A stretch of DNA of 5,298 nucleotides from Erythrobacter sp. UBA2510 (GTDB lineage Bacteria; Pseudomonadota; Alphaproteobacteria; Sphingomonadales; Sphingomonadaceae): positions 24,978-30,275 of the forward strand of contig DDNW01000076.1 in NCBI GenBank assembly GCA_002341345.1, read 5' to 3'. The translations under genes were made by a program, and so were the position numbers. Under the pieces are notes generated by a model. The model was given only the letters and a program-made list of their open reading frames with translations, did no database searches and had not been told where the DNA came from. Below, piece by piece: positions 1-5,144 of this stretch (position 1 is its first letter; each line of letters starts with the position of its first letter).

Positions 1-32
1 GGTTGCAGGGGCACGCGGGTGACTTCGGCCAT
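1..32 (-). CDS. N-terminal fragment of a leftward gene, possibly FKBP-type peptidyl-prolyl isomerase (partial)
   Basis: An ATG on the minus strand at 32-30 opens a frame reading MAEVTRVPLQP before it leaves the window. It is preceded by a CAGGAA ribosome binding site (minus strand, 43-38) with a 5-base spacer, which is good evidence for a real start. From memory, sphingomonad FKBP-type peptidyl-prolyl cis-trans isomerases often begin with a similar VTRVPLQPI stretch, followed by a membrane or signal segment, and lie next to rpsU. Only ten full codons are visible, so the product name is a guess while the existence of a gene is better supported. It lies downstream of rpsU but behind that gene's terminator, so it probably has its own promoter in 33-94 or depends on read-through. 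Confidence 0.45.
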   Translation of the reverse strand, partial: MAEVTRVPLQ

Positions 33-37
33 GATCG

Positions 38-43
38 TTCCTG
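38..43 (-). promoter_or_regulatory. Ribosome binding site of the leftward edge gene
   Basis: On the minus strand the bases CAGGAA lie five bases ahead of the ATG at 32-30. This Shine-Dalgarno match is the main sequence evidence that the short frame at the left edge is a true gene start. Confidence 0.5.
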
Positions 44-94
44 TACTTGCTGTGCGCGCGGTGCCCCAAACGGGCTGTGCGCGGGCGGACCAAC

Positions 95-130
95 AAAAAG
101 GGCGCGGGACTTACCGGCCCACGCCCCTTT
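95..130 (-). terminator. Rho-independent terminator of rpsU
   Basis: Read on the minus strand, GGGCGTGGG (126-118) pairs over nine base pairs, one of them G-U, with CCCGCGCCC (108-100) across a nine-base loop, and five T residues follow (99-95). The stem can be extended by the AAAG before it pairing with the first T residues. It starts about 27 bases after the rpsU stop codon, so it fits as the end of the rpsU transcript. The opposite strand has only a weak T run (128-130), so efficient termination is expected mainly for leftward transcription. Confidence 0.85.
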
Positions 131-156
131 GGCTTAACGGTGCGGAAGGTTCAAGC

Positions 157-363
157 TTAGCGAACGCCGTCGCGCTCGGCGCGCTTACGCTCCAGCTTGC
201 GGGCGCGACGCACGGCAGCGGCCTTTTCGCGGGCGCGCTTCTCGCTCGGCTTCTCGTAATGGCGGCGCAGCTTCATTTCGCGATAGACGCCCTCGCGCTG
301 CAGCTTCTTCTTGAGCGCGCGCAGGGCCTGTTCGACATTGTTATCGCGGACGATGATCTGCAT
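157..363 (-). CDS. rpsU: 30S ribosomal protein S21
   Basis: This 68-residue, strongly basic protein is the small-subunit ribosomal protein S21, which in known ribosomes sits near the platform and the 3' end of 16S rRNA and helps mRNA binding during initiation. The family pattern is clear: [21 protein letters not shown] near the start (residues 5-25) and [11 protein letters not shown] in the middle (36-46), followed by a lysine- and arginine-rich helix to the C-terminus. The length is normal for alphaproteobacterial S21. The ATG at 363-361 is set by a strong ribosome binding site, TAAGGTGG (380-373), with a nine-base spacer. The gene is transcribed away from the crcB operon, and an intrinsic terminator follows it. 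Its 5' leader can form two small hairpins, described separately. Confidence 0.97.
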   Translation of the reverse strand: MQIIVRDNNVEQALRALKKKLQREGVYREMKLRRHYEKPSEKRAREKAAAVRRARKLERKRAERDGVR

Positions 364-372
364 AAACCTAAG

Positions 373-380
373 CCACCTTA
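373..380 (-). promoter_or_regulatory. Strong ribosome binding site of rpsU
   Basis: TAAGGTGG on the minus strand lies nine bases before the rpsU ATG. It contains AAGG and GGTGG, both close to the anti-Shine-Dalgarno complement, and is among the stronger sites in the window, as expected for a ribosomal protein gene. Confidence 0.75.
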
Positions 381-582
381 TCTATCTGTCTTTGCGGCAA
401 AAAAGCTGCCGACCCCGCGCATATTCGGCGCGGGTGACGCCTTCCTGCCTGCCAATGAAAAGCGTGCCGAATCCACATAAGGACCGGCCCATTGGGTCGC
501 GCGATAGGCGAAAAGCGCCGCCAAGGCAAGCGCCACAAGGCATCTGCGGCAAGCTTTCGCTAATGGCTTTCGCCTGCGCCGT

Positions 583-586
583 CAGG
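583..586 (+). promoter_or_regulatory. Ribosome binding site that sets the crcB start
   Basis: CAGG lies five bases before the ATG at 592. A GTG at 586-588 in the same frame would use part of this site as its own start codon and has no site of its own, so the ATG at 592 is the better start. Confidence 0.5.
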
Positions 587-591
587 TGTAT

Positions 592-1011
592 ATGGCGACC
601 CGGATGCAAGGACCCCCGCAACTCTATGCTTCGCTGCTCGTCGCCGTCGGTGGCGGCGTGGGCGCGCTGATGCGCTATCAGCTTGGCCGCTTCCTTACCC
701 ATGTGCTGGGCGTGAAGGCGGTGATGACCTTTCCCTGGGCGACGCTCACCGCGAATGTACTGGGCAGCCTCGCCATGGGCCTGCTTGCCGGATACCTCGC
801 GCGGCACGGCCAGGGTGGCGAACAGGTGCGGCTCGCCGTGGGCGTGGGCCTGCTTGGCGGTTTCACGACTTTCAGCGCCTTCAGCCTCGAGCTGATGCTG
901 CTGACCGAGCGCGGCCAGACCAGCTACGCCTTCCTCTACGCAGCGATCTCGCTGCTGGCGGGCCTGTCGGCACTCTACATCGGCCTTATCATCATGCGAC
1001 TGCAGGGATGA
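592..1011 (+). CDS. crcB: CrcB/Fluc-family fluoride ion channel
   Basis: The 139-residue protein belongs to the CrcB (Fluc) family of small inner-membrane proteins. They form antiparallel dual-topology dimers and export fluoride, protecting enolase and pyrophosphatase from inhibition. Visible signatures are GGGVGALMRY in the first helix (residues 20-29), the pore asparagine in TLTANVLGS (Asn55), and the hallmark GLLGGFTTFSAF (86-97) with the TTFS segment that lines the pore and Na+ site. Four hydrophobic segments are present, at roughly 11-30, 45-70, 80-104 and 110-136, and the length is typical of the family. The ATG at 592 is chosen over the in-frame GTG at 586 because of the AGG spaced five bases before it; the ATG at 604 is a weaker alternative. 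Its TGA overlaps the next gene's ATG by four bases, so it is the first gene of the rightward operon. The leader has repeats and possible structure but no clear fluoride riboswitch. Confidence 0.95.
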   Translation: MATRMQGPPQLYASLLVAVGGGVGALMRYQLGRFLTHVLGVKAVMTFPWATLTANVLGSLAMGLLAGYLARHGQGGEQVRLAVGVGLLGGFTTFSAFSLELMLLTERGQTSYAFLYAAISLLAGLSALYIGLIIMRLQG

Positions 1012-2240
1012 GCAAGGCACCAAACAGCAAGACGGGCGCCAGTGGCGAAGTCCGCCAGTTTACCGTCGCCCCCGACGACGATGGTGTGCGCCTTGACCGC
1101 TGGTTCAAGCGGCACCTCCCGCAGATCGGCTTTGCCACGATCAGCCGCTGGGCGCGGACCGGGCAGATTCGCGTCGACGGTAGCCGTGCGAAACCGGAAG
1201 ACCGCCTCGAGGCCGGGCAGGTGCTGCGCGTGCCCCCCGGTGGCGAGGCGCGCCCCAATGCCGAACGCAAGCGGCGCGAACTGACCGCCGATGACGAGGC
1301 CGAGGCCGAGGCGATGCTGATCGAGCGAACCAATGCCGCGCTCGTCCTCAACAAGCCCCCCGGTCTCGCGACGCAGGGCGGCACCAAGACCACCCGCCAT
1401 GTCGACGGCCTGCTTGACGCCTATGCGAACGAGGACGAGCCGCGCCCGCGCCTTGTCCACCGGCTCGACAAGGATACCTCCGGCGTCCTGCTGGTCGCAC
1501 GCACACCGGGCAGTGCGGCCTTTTTCTCAAGGCGTTTTTCGGGCCGCTCGGCCAAGAAGATCTACTGGGCACTGGTCGTCGGCGTGCCCGACATCAAGGA
1601 AGGCACTGTCGACGCGCCACTCGCCAAGCAACCGGGGACCGGTGGCGAGAAGATGCATGTCGATTTGGAGGGCGGCCAGCCCGCCAAGACACTCTATCGC
1701 GTGGTCGAGAAGGCCGGAACGCGAGCCGCCTGGGTCGAGCTGCAACCGCTAACGGGCCGCACGCACCAGCTACGTGCGCATATGGCCGCCATCGGACACC
1801 CGATCGTGGGCGACGGCAAATATGGCGGGCCCGAGGCGTTCCTGACCGGCACGATCAGCCGCAAGATGCATCTGCATGCGCGCCGCCTGATCATCGACGA
1901 GCCGGGGGGCGGCCATATCGACGCGGTAGCGCCGCTGCCCGAACATTTCGCCGCCAGCATGGACAGCCTCGGTTTCGACGAAGGTCTCAGCGATGCGAGC
2001 CCGATCGCGACCTCCCCGCCCGAACGCAGCTCCGCAGAAAAGAAACAGGCGGCCAAGGCCCATGCCAAGCAATACCGCAAGGCCCGCCGGGGCGAACGCC
2101 GATCGCGCGGCCCTGCCCCGGCCAAGAGCGGCAAGCCCACCGGCAAGCCTACCGGCAAGCCCAGCGCCAGGACAGGCGGAAAGCCGGGTGGCAAGCCAAA
2201 AGGTAAATCCACGGGCGCAGCCGCCAGAAAGAAGCGTTAA
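1008..2240 (+). CDS. rluC: RluA/RluC-family 23S rRNA pseudouridine synthase with basic repetitive tail
   Basis: This 410-residue cytoplasmic enzyme should convert specific uridines of 23S rRNA to pseudouridine. An S4 RNA-binding domain comes first (about residues 16-76, with RLDRW at 28-32 and GQIRVDG at 52-58). The RluA-type catalytic domain follows (about 108-325), with HRLDKDTSG at 151-159, where Asp154 is the expected nucleophile, and the family motif GRTHQLRAHM starting at 250, then GHPIVGDGKYGG. S4 domain plus catalytic domain fits RluC/RluD, and the RluC assignment (positions 955, 2504 and 2580 in E. coli) is inferred, not proven. From about residue 340 the protein carries a disordered-looking Lys/Arg/Gly/Pro tail with GKPT repeats, which makes it some 80-90 residues longer than E. 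coli RluC. The ATG at 1008 overlaps the crcB stop, and the AGGG beside it touches the start codon, so coupled translation is likely. The TAA shares one base with the next ATG. Confidence 0.9.
   Translation: MSKAPNSKTGASGEVRQFTVAPDDDGVRLDRWFKRHLPQIGFATISRWARTGQIRVDGSRAKPEDRLEAGQVLRVPPGGEARPNAERKRRELTADDEAEAEAMLIERTNAALVLNKPPGLATQGGTKTTRHVDGLLDAYANEDEPRPRLVHRLDKDTSGVLLVARTPGSAAFFSRRFSGRSAKKIYWALVVGVPDIKEGTVDAPLAKQPGTGGEKMHVDLEGGQPAKTLYRVVEKAGTRAAWVELQPLTGRTHQLRAHMAAIGHPIVGDGKYGGPEAFLTGTISRKMHLHARRLIIDEPGGGHIDAVAPLPEHFAASMDSLGFDEGLSDASPIATSPPERSSAEKKQAAKAHAKQYRKARRGERRSRGPAPAKSGKPTGKPTGKPSARTGGKPGGKPKGKSTGAAARKKR
2130..2165 (+). repeat. Three tandem 12-base repeats encoding GKPT/GKPS in the RluC-like tail
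   Basis: GGCAAGCCCACC, GGCAAGCCTACC and GGCAAGCCCAGC follow one another in frame with the pseudouridine synthase and encode GKPT-GKPT-GKPS (residues 375-386). Looser copies (GGKPGGKPKGKS) continue to about 2213. The near-identical codons suggest expansion by slippage, and because the unit is a multiple of three any copy-number change keeps the frame. Confidence 0.85.
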
Positions 2241-2842
2241 TGCATCCCAACGAAGTATTTCATTCCGACAATCGCGCGCTGTGCGAGGCGCTGCTGCACG
2301 AAATCGGCTTCGGCATGGTCTATTTGACCACGCCCGATGGGCCGTGCGTCGCGCATACGCCGTTTCATTCCACGCGCGATGGCGCGGTCCAGTTTCATCT
2401 TTCCAATGACAACGCCCTGACCCAGCATCTCGACGGGGCCGAGCCGCTGCTGCTGGTCAACGGGCCGCATGCCTATGTCAGCCCGCGCTGGTACGAGCAT
2501 GCGGGCAAGGCACCGACCTGGAATTATGTCGCGCTGGAGCTGGACGGTCGCGTGCGGACCATGGCGCCCGAGGGACTGGCCGACCTGCTCGGCGCGCTGG
2601 CCAAGCGCAATGAGAGCCGGCTGGGCGGCTCCAATCAATGGATGCCCGCCGACATGTCGCCGACCGATTTCGCCGAGATGTTCGGCCGGATCACCGGCTT
2701 CGAGATGGAGGTCCGGCAGTGGCGGCTCACGCTCAAACTGTCGCAGAACATATCGCAGGAAGACCGCGAACGCGTCGCCGATGCGCTGGGCGAGGAAGGC
2801 TCCGAAACGCTCGCCCAGCTGATGCGGACTGTGGGCCAGTAA
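2240..2842 (+). CDS. PaiB-family FMN-binding-fold protein (putative negative transcriptional regulator)
   Basis: This 200-residue protein matches the PaiB family (putative FMN-binding domain, PF04299). The landmarks are an N-terminal MHPNEVF resembling the family's MYxPxxF, GPHAYVSPRWYE at residues 75-86, APTWNYVALELDG at 91-103, ITGFEMEV at 151-158 and KLSQN at 166-170. The order and length (about 205 in relatives) agree with a complete protein. In Bacillus subtilis PaiB affects protease synthesis and sporulation and is encoded with the polyamine acetyltransferase PaiA. No paiA-like gene is seen here, so a flavin- or nucleotide-binding role is safer than calling it a regulator, and the fold is a split-barrel flavin-binding type without a visible helix-turn-helix. 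The usual EGKW before KLSQN is replaced by WRLTL, so it is a diverged member. The ATG shares a base with the preceding TAA, and only a weak purine-rich site (GAAAGAAG) precedes it, which suggests coupling to rluC. Confidence 0.85.
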   Translation: MHPNEVFHSDNRALCEALLHEIGFGMVYLTTPDGPCVAHTPFHSTRDGAVQFHLSNDNALTQHLDGAEPLLLVNGPHAYVSPRWYEHAGKAPTWNYVALELDGRVRTMAPEGLADLLGALAKRNESRLGGSNQWMPADMSPTDFAEMFGRITGFEMEVRQWRLTLKLSQNISQEDRERVADALGEEGSETLAQLMRTVGQ

Positions 2843-2852
2843 GGTTCAGGGC

Positions 2853-3524
2853 ATGACCGGACGGCTCGCCATATTCGATTGCGACGGTACGCTGTCCGAC
2901 GGGCAGGCGGCGGTCTGCAATGCGATGGTCGCCGCCTTTGCCGCAGCGGACCTGCCCGCGCCCGACCTGCATCTGGTGCGCCGGATAGTGGGACTCAGCC
3001 TGCCACAGGCGATGCGCCATCTCGCACCCGAACAGAGCGCCGAGACGCAAGGGCAGCTGGTCGAGAATTACAAGCAGTCTTTCCGCGCCGCGCGCGCCGA
3101 CGGCAGCCTGCACGAACCCCTGTTTCCGGGCATGGCCGACCTTGTGCGCACGCTCCATGCGGATGGCTGGGCGCTCGCCGTCGCCACGGGTAAGTCGGAT
3201 CGCGGCCTTGCCTCTACGCTCGAGGCGAACGGCCTGTATGCGCTGTTCTCCAGCCTTCAGACCGCCGACCGTCATCCCAGCAAGCCCGATCCCTCGATGC
3301 TCGATGCCTGTCTGGCAGACACGCTGGTCGCCCCCGAACTGGCAGTGGTGATCGGCGACACGATGTACGACATGGAAATGGCGCGCGCTGGCGGGGTCGC
3401 GGCGCTGGGCGTAGCCTGGGGTTATCACGAGGCGGAGGAGTTGCTCGCTGCCGGAGCGATGGCCGTGGCCAGCGACGCCGCAGAATTGCTGAACCTGTTG
3501 CGGGAGATGAACCATGACCAGTAG
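2853..3524 (+). CDS. HAD-superfamily (subfamily IA) phosphatase, Gph-like
   Basis: The 223-residue protein has all four HAD motifs. Motif I is FDCDGTLSD with nucleophile Asp9 and acid/base Asp11, motif II is VATGKS with Thr112, motif III is the lysine of HPSKPDP (Lys144), and motif IV is VIGDTMYDMEMA with Asp169 and Asp173 for Mg2+. The segment between motifs I and II is an alpha-helical cap (about residues 15-90) as in subfamily IA, so a small phosphorylated metabolite such as phosphoglycolate or a nucleotide is the likely substrate; the sequence does not say which. In several alphaproteobacteria a similar HAD gene lies between the RluA-family gene and the ATP12 gene, as I recall. AAGG at 2841-2844, overlapping the previous stop, lies eight bases before the ATG. 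The end of the gene overlaps the next start by 11 bases. Confidence 0.9.
   Translation: MTGRLAIFDCDGTLSDGQAAVCNAMVAAFAAADLPAPDLHLVRRIVGLSLPQAMRHLAPEQSAETQGQLVENYKQSFRAARADGSLHEPLFPGMADLVRTLHADGWALAVATGKSDRGLASTLEANGLYALFSSLQTADRHPSKPDPSMLDACLADTLVAPELAVVIGDTMYDMEMARAGGVAALGVAWGYHEAEELLAAGAMAVASDAAELLNLLREMNHDQ
3502..3506 (+). promoter_or_regulatory. Ribosome binding site of the two-helix protein gene, inside the HAD gene
   Basis: GGGAG lies seven bases before the ATG at 3514 and within the coding sequence of the HAD gene. It supports this start for the next gene, despite the 11-base overlap. Confidence 0.6.
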
Positions 3525-3828
3525 GCCTCCTGAAAAGCACCAACCGAGCCCTGCCAGGCCGACAGAGGCGACGTGGCGCCAGCGCTATCTGGTCATCAAT
3601 GCGATGCGTATCGGCGGGGTGCTGATGGTAATCTTCGGCATCGCGCTGCTGCAGGGCCTGATCGACCTTCCCCCGATTGTCGCCTACATCATGATCGCCC
3701 TCGGCCTGTTCGAGACTTTCGTGACCCCGCAAATCCTATCACGCATGTGGCGCAATGCCGATCGCGGCGGCGACCCGCTGCCCGGATCAGACCCAGATAC
3801 CGAACGGGGGCATGACGGGCGGCGATGA
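3514..3828 (+). CDS. Small two-helix membrane protein of unknown function, upstream of atp12
   Basis: I do not recognise a named family for this 104-residue protein. It has a polar, proline-rich N-terminus (residues 1-20), a short basic-aromatic stretch (WRQRYLVINAMR, 21-32) and two hydrophobic segments at about 28-48 and 53-71. A charged, probably disordered C-terminus rich in Asp, Gly and Arg follows (77-104). The helices are joined by a very short turn (IDLPP), so both ends are predicted to lie on the same side; arginines before helix 1 and after helix 2 suggest the cytoplasmic side. A GGGAG site seven bases before the ATG and overlaps of 11 and 4 bases with its neighbours support it as a real gene. 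Its coupling to the ATP12 gene suggests, without proof, a role near ATP synthase or membrane assembly. I recall comparable unnamed proteins before atp12 in other sphingomonads. Confidence 0.85.
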   Translation: MTSRPPEKHQPSPARPTEATWRQRYLVINAMRIGGVLMVIFGIALLQGLIDLPPIVAYIMIALGLFETFVTPQILSRMWRNADRGGDPLPGSDPDTERGHDGRR

Positions 3829-4523
3829 AACGCTTTTACAAGTCCGTCGAGGTCGCCGAGGTCGATGGCGGCTGGCAGGTCACGCTCGATGGGCGGGCGA
3901 TCAAGACGCAAGGCGGGCGTCCGCAGGTGGTCCCCTCCAGCGCGCTGGCCCATGCCCTTGCCGCTGAATGGTCCGATCAGGGTGAGGAGATCGACAAGAG
4001 CCGCTTTCGCTTCCGCGACCATGTCGACTTCGCCATCGACATGATCGCCCCGGCGCGCGAGGAGGCGATCGCCAAATTGCTTGGCTTCGCGGAGACGGAC
4101 ACGCTCTGCTACCGCGCCGACCCGGAAGAGCCGCTCTTCGTCCGCCAGCAGGAAGTGTGGGAGCCGCTGCTGGGCCACATAGAAACCAAGCTGGGCGTGA
4201 GGTTTCAGCGGGTCAGCGGGATCATGCACAAGCCCCAGCCGCCCGCCACGCTGGAACGGCTGCGCGAACATCTGGCAGGAATGGACGATTTCACGCTAGC
4301 CGGACTGACCGCCATGGCTTCGCTCGCCGCCTCGCTGTCGGTCGCGCTGCTCGCCAATGATGCGCTCATCAACGATCCGCTGCTGTTGTGGCGCGATGCC
4401 AATCTGGAGGAGGAATGGCAGGCCGATCTGTGGGGCCGCGAAGAAGAGGCGGAGGCGCGACGCGCGCGAAAAGGCGAGGAATTTTCGACCGCGCAGGTCT
4501 TTGTCGAGCTCGCCCGCTCCTAG
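3825..4523 (+). CDS. ATP12-family F1-ATPase assembly chaperone
   Basis: The 232-residue protein is an ATP12-family chaperone. In mitochondria Atp12 binds the F1 alpha subunit and keeps it soluble until the alpha/beta hexamer forms, and alphaproteobacterial members are thought to act in the same way in the cytoplasm. Visible family features are FYKSVEV near the start, VTLDGRAIKTQGG (residues 19-31), AAEWSDQGEEID (46-57), TDTLCYRADPEE (91-102), LFVRQQEVWEPLL (104-116) and a helical C-terminus with LEEEWQADLWGREEEAEARR (194-213). The length is as usual for bacterial members. The ATG overlaps the TGA of the preceding gene by four bases, with only a weak GGGCGG upstream, so translation probably depends on coupling. 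It is the last gene of the operon, and its TAG lies four bases from the stop of the opposing lipoprotein gene. No ATP synthase structural genes are in the window. Confidence 0.93.
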   Translation: MKRFYKSVEVAEVDGGWQVTLDGRAIKTQGGRPQVVPSSALAHALAAEWSDQGEEIDKSRFRFRDHVDFAIDMIAPAREEAIAKLLGFAETDTLCYRADPEEPLFVRQQEVWEPLLGHIETKLGVRFQRVSGIMHKPQPPATLERLREHLAGMDDFTLAGLTAMASLAASLSVALLANDALINDPLLLWRDANLEEEWQADLWGREEEAEARRARKGEEFSTAQVFVELARS

Positions 4524-4527
4524 CAAT

Positions 4528-5130
4528 TCAGGCGGTTGCTTCAGCGACCCACGCCGCGACCTCACCTGCCACCGCATTCGCCGCGCTGTTGAGCGCCGGT
4601 CCGACCGAAATCGCATCGGCGGGAATACCGCCCACGCTGCTTTCGAAGCGGCGGCTCAGCACCCGCCCGTCGGGCAATTGCAGTACCGCATCGTAACGCA
4701 CCGTCGCGCTTGAGGTGCGCGCATCATAGCCCATCTCGACCAGCTCACCGCCCAGCTGGGTGCTGGCCGCATAGCCAAGCTCGCCCCCGCCCACGACCAG
4801 CCGGTCGCTCCCGGCGCGGATCGTCTCGGCCAGCAGACTGGCGAACAGACGCGCGGGCTTTTCGACCCAGACCGCATCCTTCAGATAAGCAATGGACGAG
4901 CCGTCGACCTGCACCGGCACGCGCATGACGTTCAGCTTCTGCCCGGTCGCGGGCACGGCCACGGCCAGCGCCTGAGCCAGATCGCTTTCGGTCACGGCAC
5001 CGGCGGGCGAGGACGCGGCAGGCGTCAGCGTCAGCAGTTTCTCGGGCGGTTCGGCCCCGCCAAAGCTGACGCAACCAGCCAGCAGGAGTGCTGCGGCAGG
5101 GACCACAGCCCAGCTCTTGTTGTGCAACAT
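4528..5130 (-). CDS. ABC-type transport auxiliary lipoprotein (PqiC/Mla-associated type)
   Basis: The 200-residue protein begins with a lipoprotein signal: a short basic start (MLHNKSW), a hydrophobic core, and the lipobox LLAGC with Cys20 as the expected lipidation site. The mature part opens with PPEKLLTLTPA, resembling the xxYYTLxP start of the auxiliary lipoprotein family (PF03886). It continues with the usual alternating beta/alpha pattern, including VPVQVDGSSIAYLKDAVWVEKPARLF and a helix ending RPG-free at the C-terminus. Family members sit at the periplasmic face of an outer or inner membrane and work with MlaD-domain transporters in lipid movement. The upstream MlaD-like gene fits this. 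I prefer the ATG at 5130 because GGAGAGG (5144-5138) lies seven bases before it; an ATG at 5148 would add six residues (MRRGKA) and overlap the MlaD stop by four bases but lacks a ribosome binding site. Confidence 0.88.
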   Translation of the reverse strand: MLHNKSWAVVPAAALLLAGCVSFGGAEPPEKLLTLTPAASSPAGAVTESDLAQALAVAVPATGQKLNVMRVPVQVDGSSIAYLKDAVWVEKPARLFASLLAETIRAGSDRLVVGGGELGYAASTQLGGELVEMGYDARTSSATVRYDAVLQLPDGRVLSRRFESSVGGIPADAISVGPALNSAANAVAGEVAAWVAEATA

Positions 5131-5137
5131 CGCCTTG

Positions 5138-5144
5138 CCTCTCC
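5138..5144 (-). promoter_or_regulatory. Ribosome binding site that favours the 5130 start of the lipoprotein gene
   Basis: GGAGAGG on the minus strand ends seven bases before the ATG at 5130-5128. It falls directly after the alternative ATG at 5148, where it would be coding sequence, so it argues for the shorter protein. Confidence 0.6.

Larger units (their letters stand above)
364..591. other. Divergent rpsU/crcB intergenic region with hairpins and short repeats
   Basis: These 228 bases separate leftward rpsU from rightward crcB and should hold the promoters of both, but I cannot assign a convincing -35/-10 pair to either. Near rpsU are two stem-loops: CGGCA/TGCCG (395-399 with 407-411, A-rich loop) and CCCGCGC/GCGCGGG (414-420 with 428-434, seven-base loop). 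Near crcB there is a direct repeat GCTTTCGC (553-560 and 566-573, separated by TAATG), and the second copy can pair with GGCGAAAAGC (507-516) with one bulged base. Frames that cross the region in either direction look like high-GC shadows and not genes. Confidence 0.6.

Noticed and set aside
395..434. The rpsU-strand GC hairpin with a nearby T run read as a full intrinsic terminator
   Set aside because: The T run (404-399) lies about nine bases past the stem and is itself part of a second hairpin, and rpsU follows immediately. It fits an attenuator-like leader better than a terminator of an upstream gene, which is not present.
19..480. Rightward frame of 153 codons across rpsU
   Set aside because: It is antisense to rpsU, which has unmistakable S21 sequence and a strong ribosome binding site, and it runs through the rpsU terminator. 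The product shows no recognisable domain.
440..480. A minus-strand TTGGCA as the -35 box of rpsU
   Set aside because: No acceptable -10 element is found 16-18 bases downstream; the nearest AT-rich hexamer (GAATAT) is about 22 bases away. I left the promoter unassigned.
382..1023. Long leftward frame (213 codons) opposite crcB
   Set aside because: It lies antisense to a clear crcB gene, its product has no family features and is rich in the Arg, Gly, Ala and His typical of high-GC shadow frames. The same holds for other long antisense frames at 975-1460, 1694-2212, 2733-3515 and 3684-4271.
2130..2213. Short repeats as a possible CRISPR-like or mobile-element array
   Set aside because: The repeats are 12 bases long, contiguous, in frame and explained by the GKPT-rich tail of the pseudouridine synthase. 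There are no spacers or inverted ends.
2853..3524. Naming the HAD gene gph (phosphoglycolate phosphatase)
   Set aside because: The four HAD motifs define the superfamily and a subfamily IA cap, but nothing visible fixes the substrate, so no gene symbol was given.
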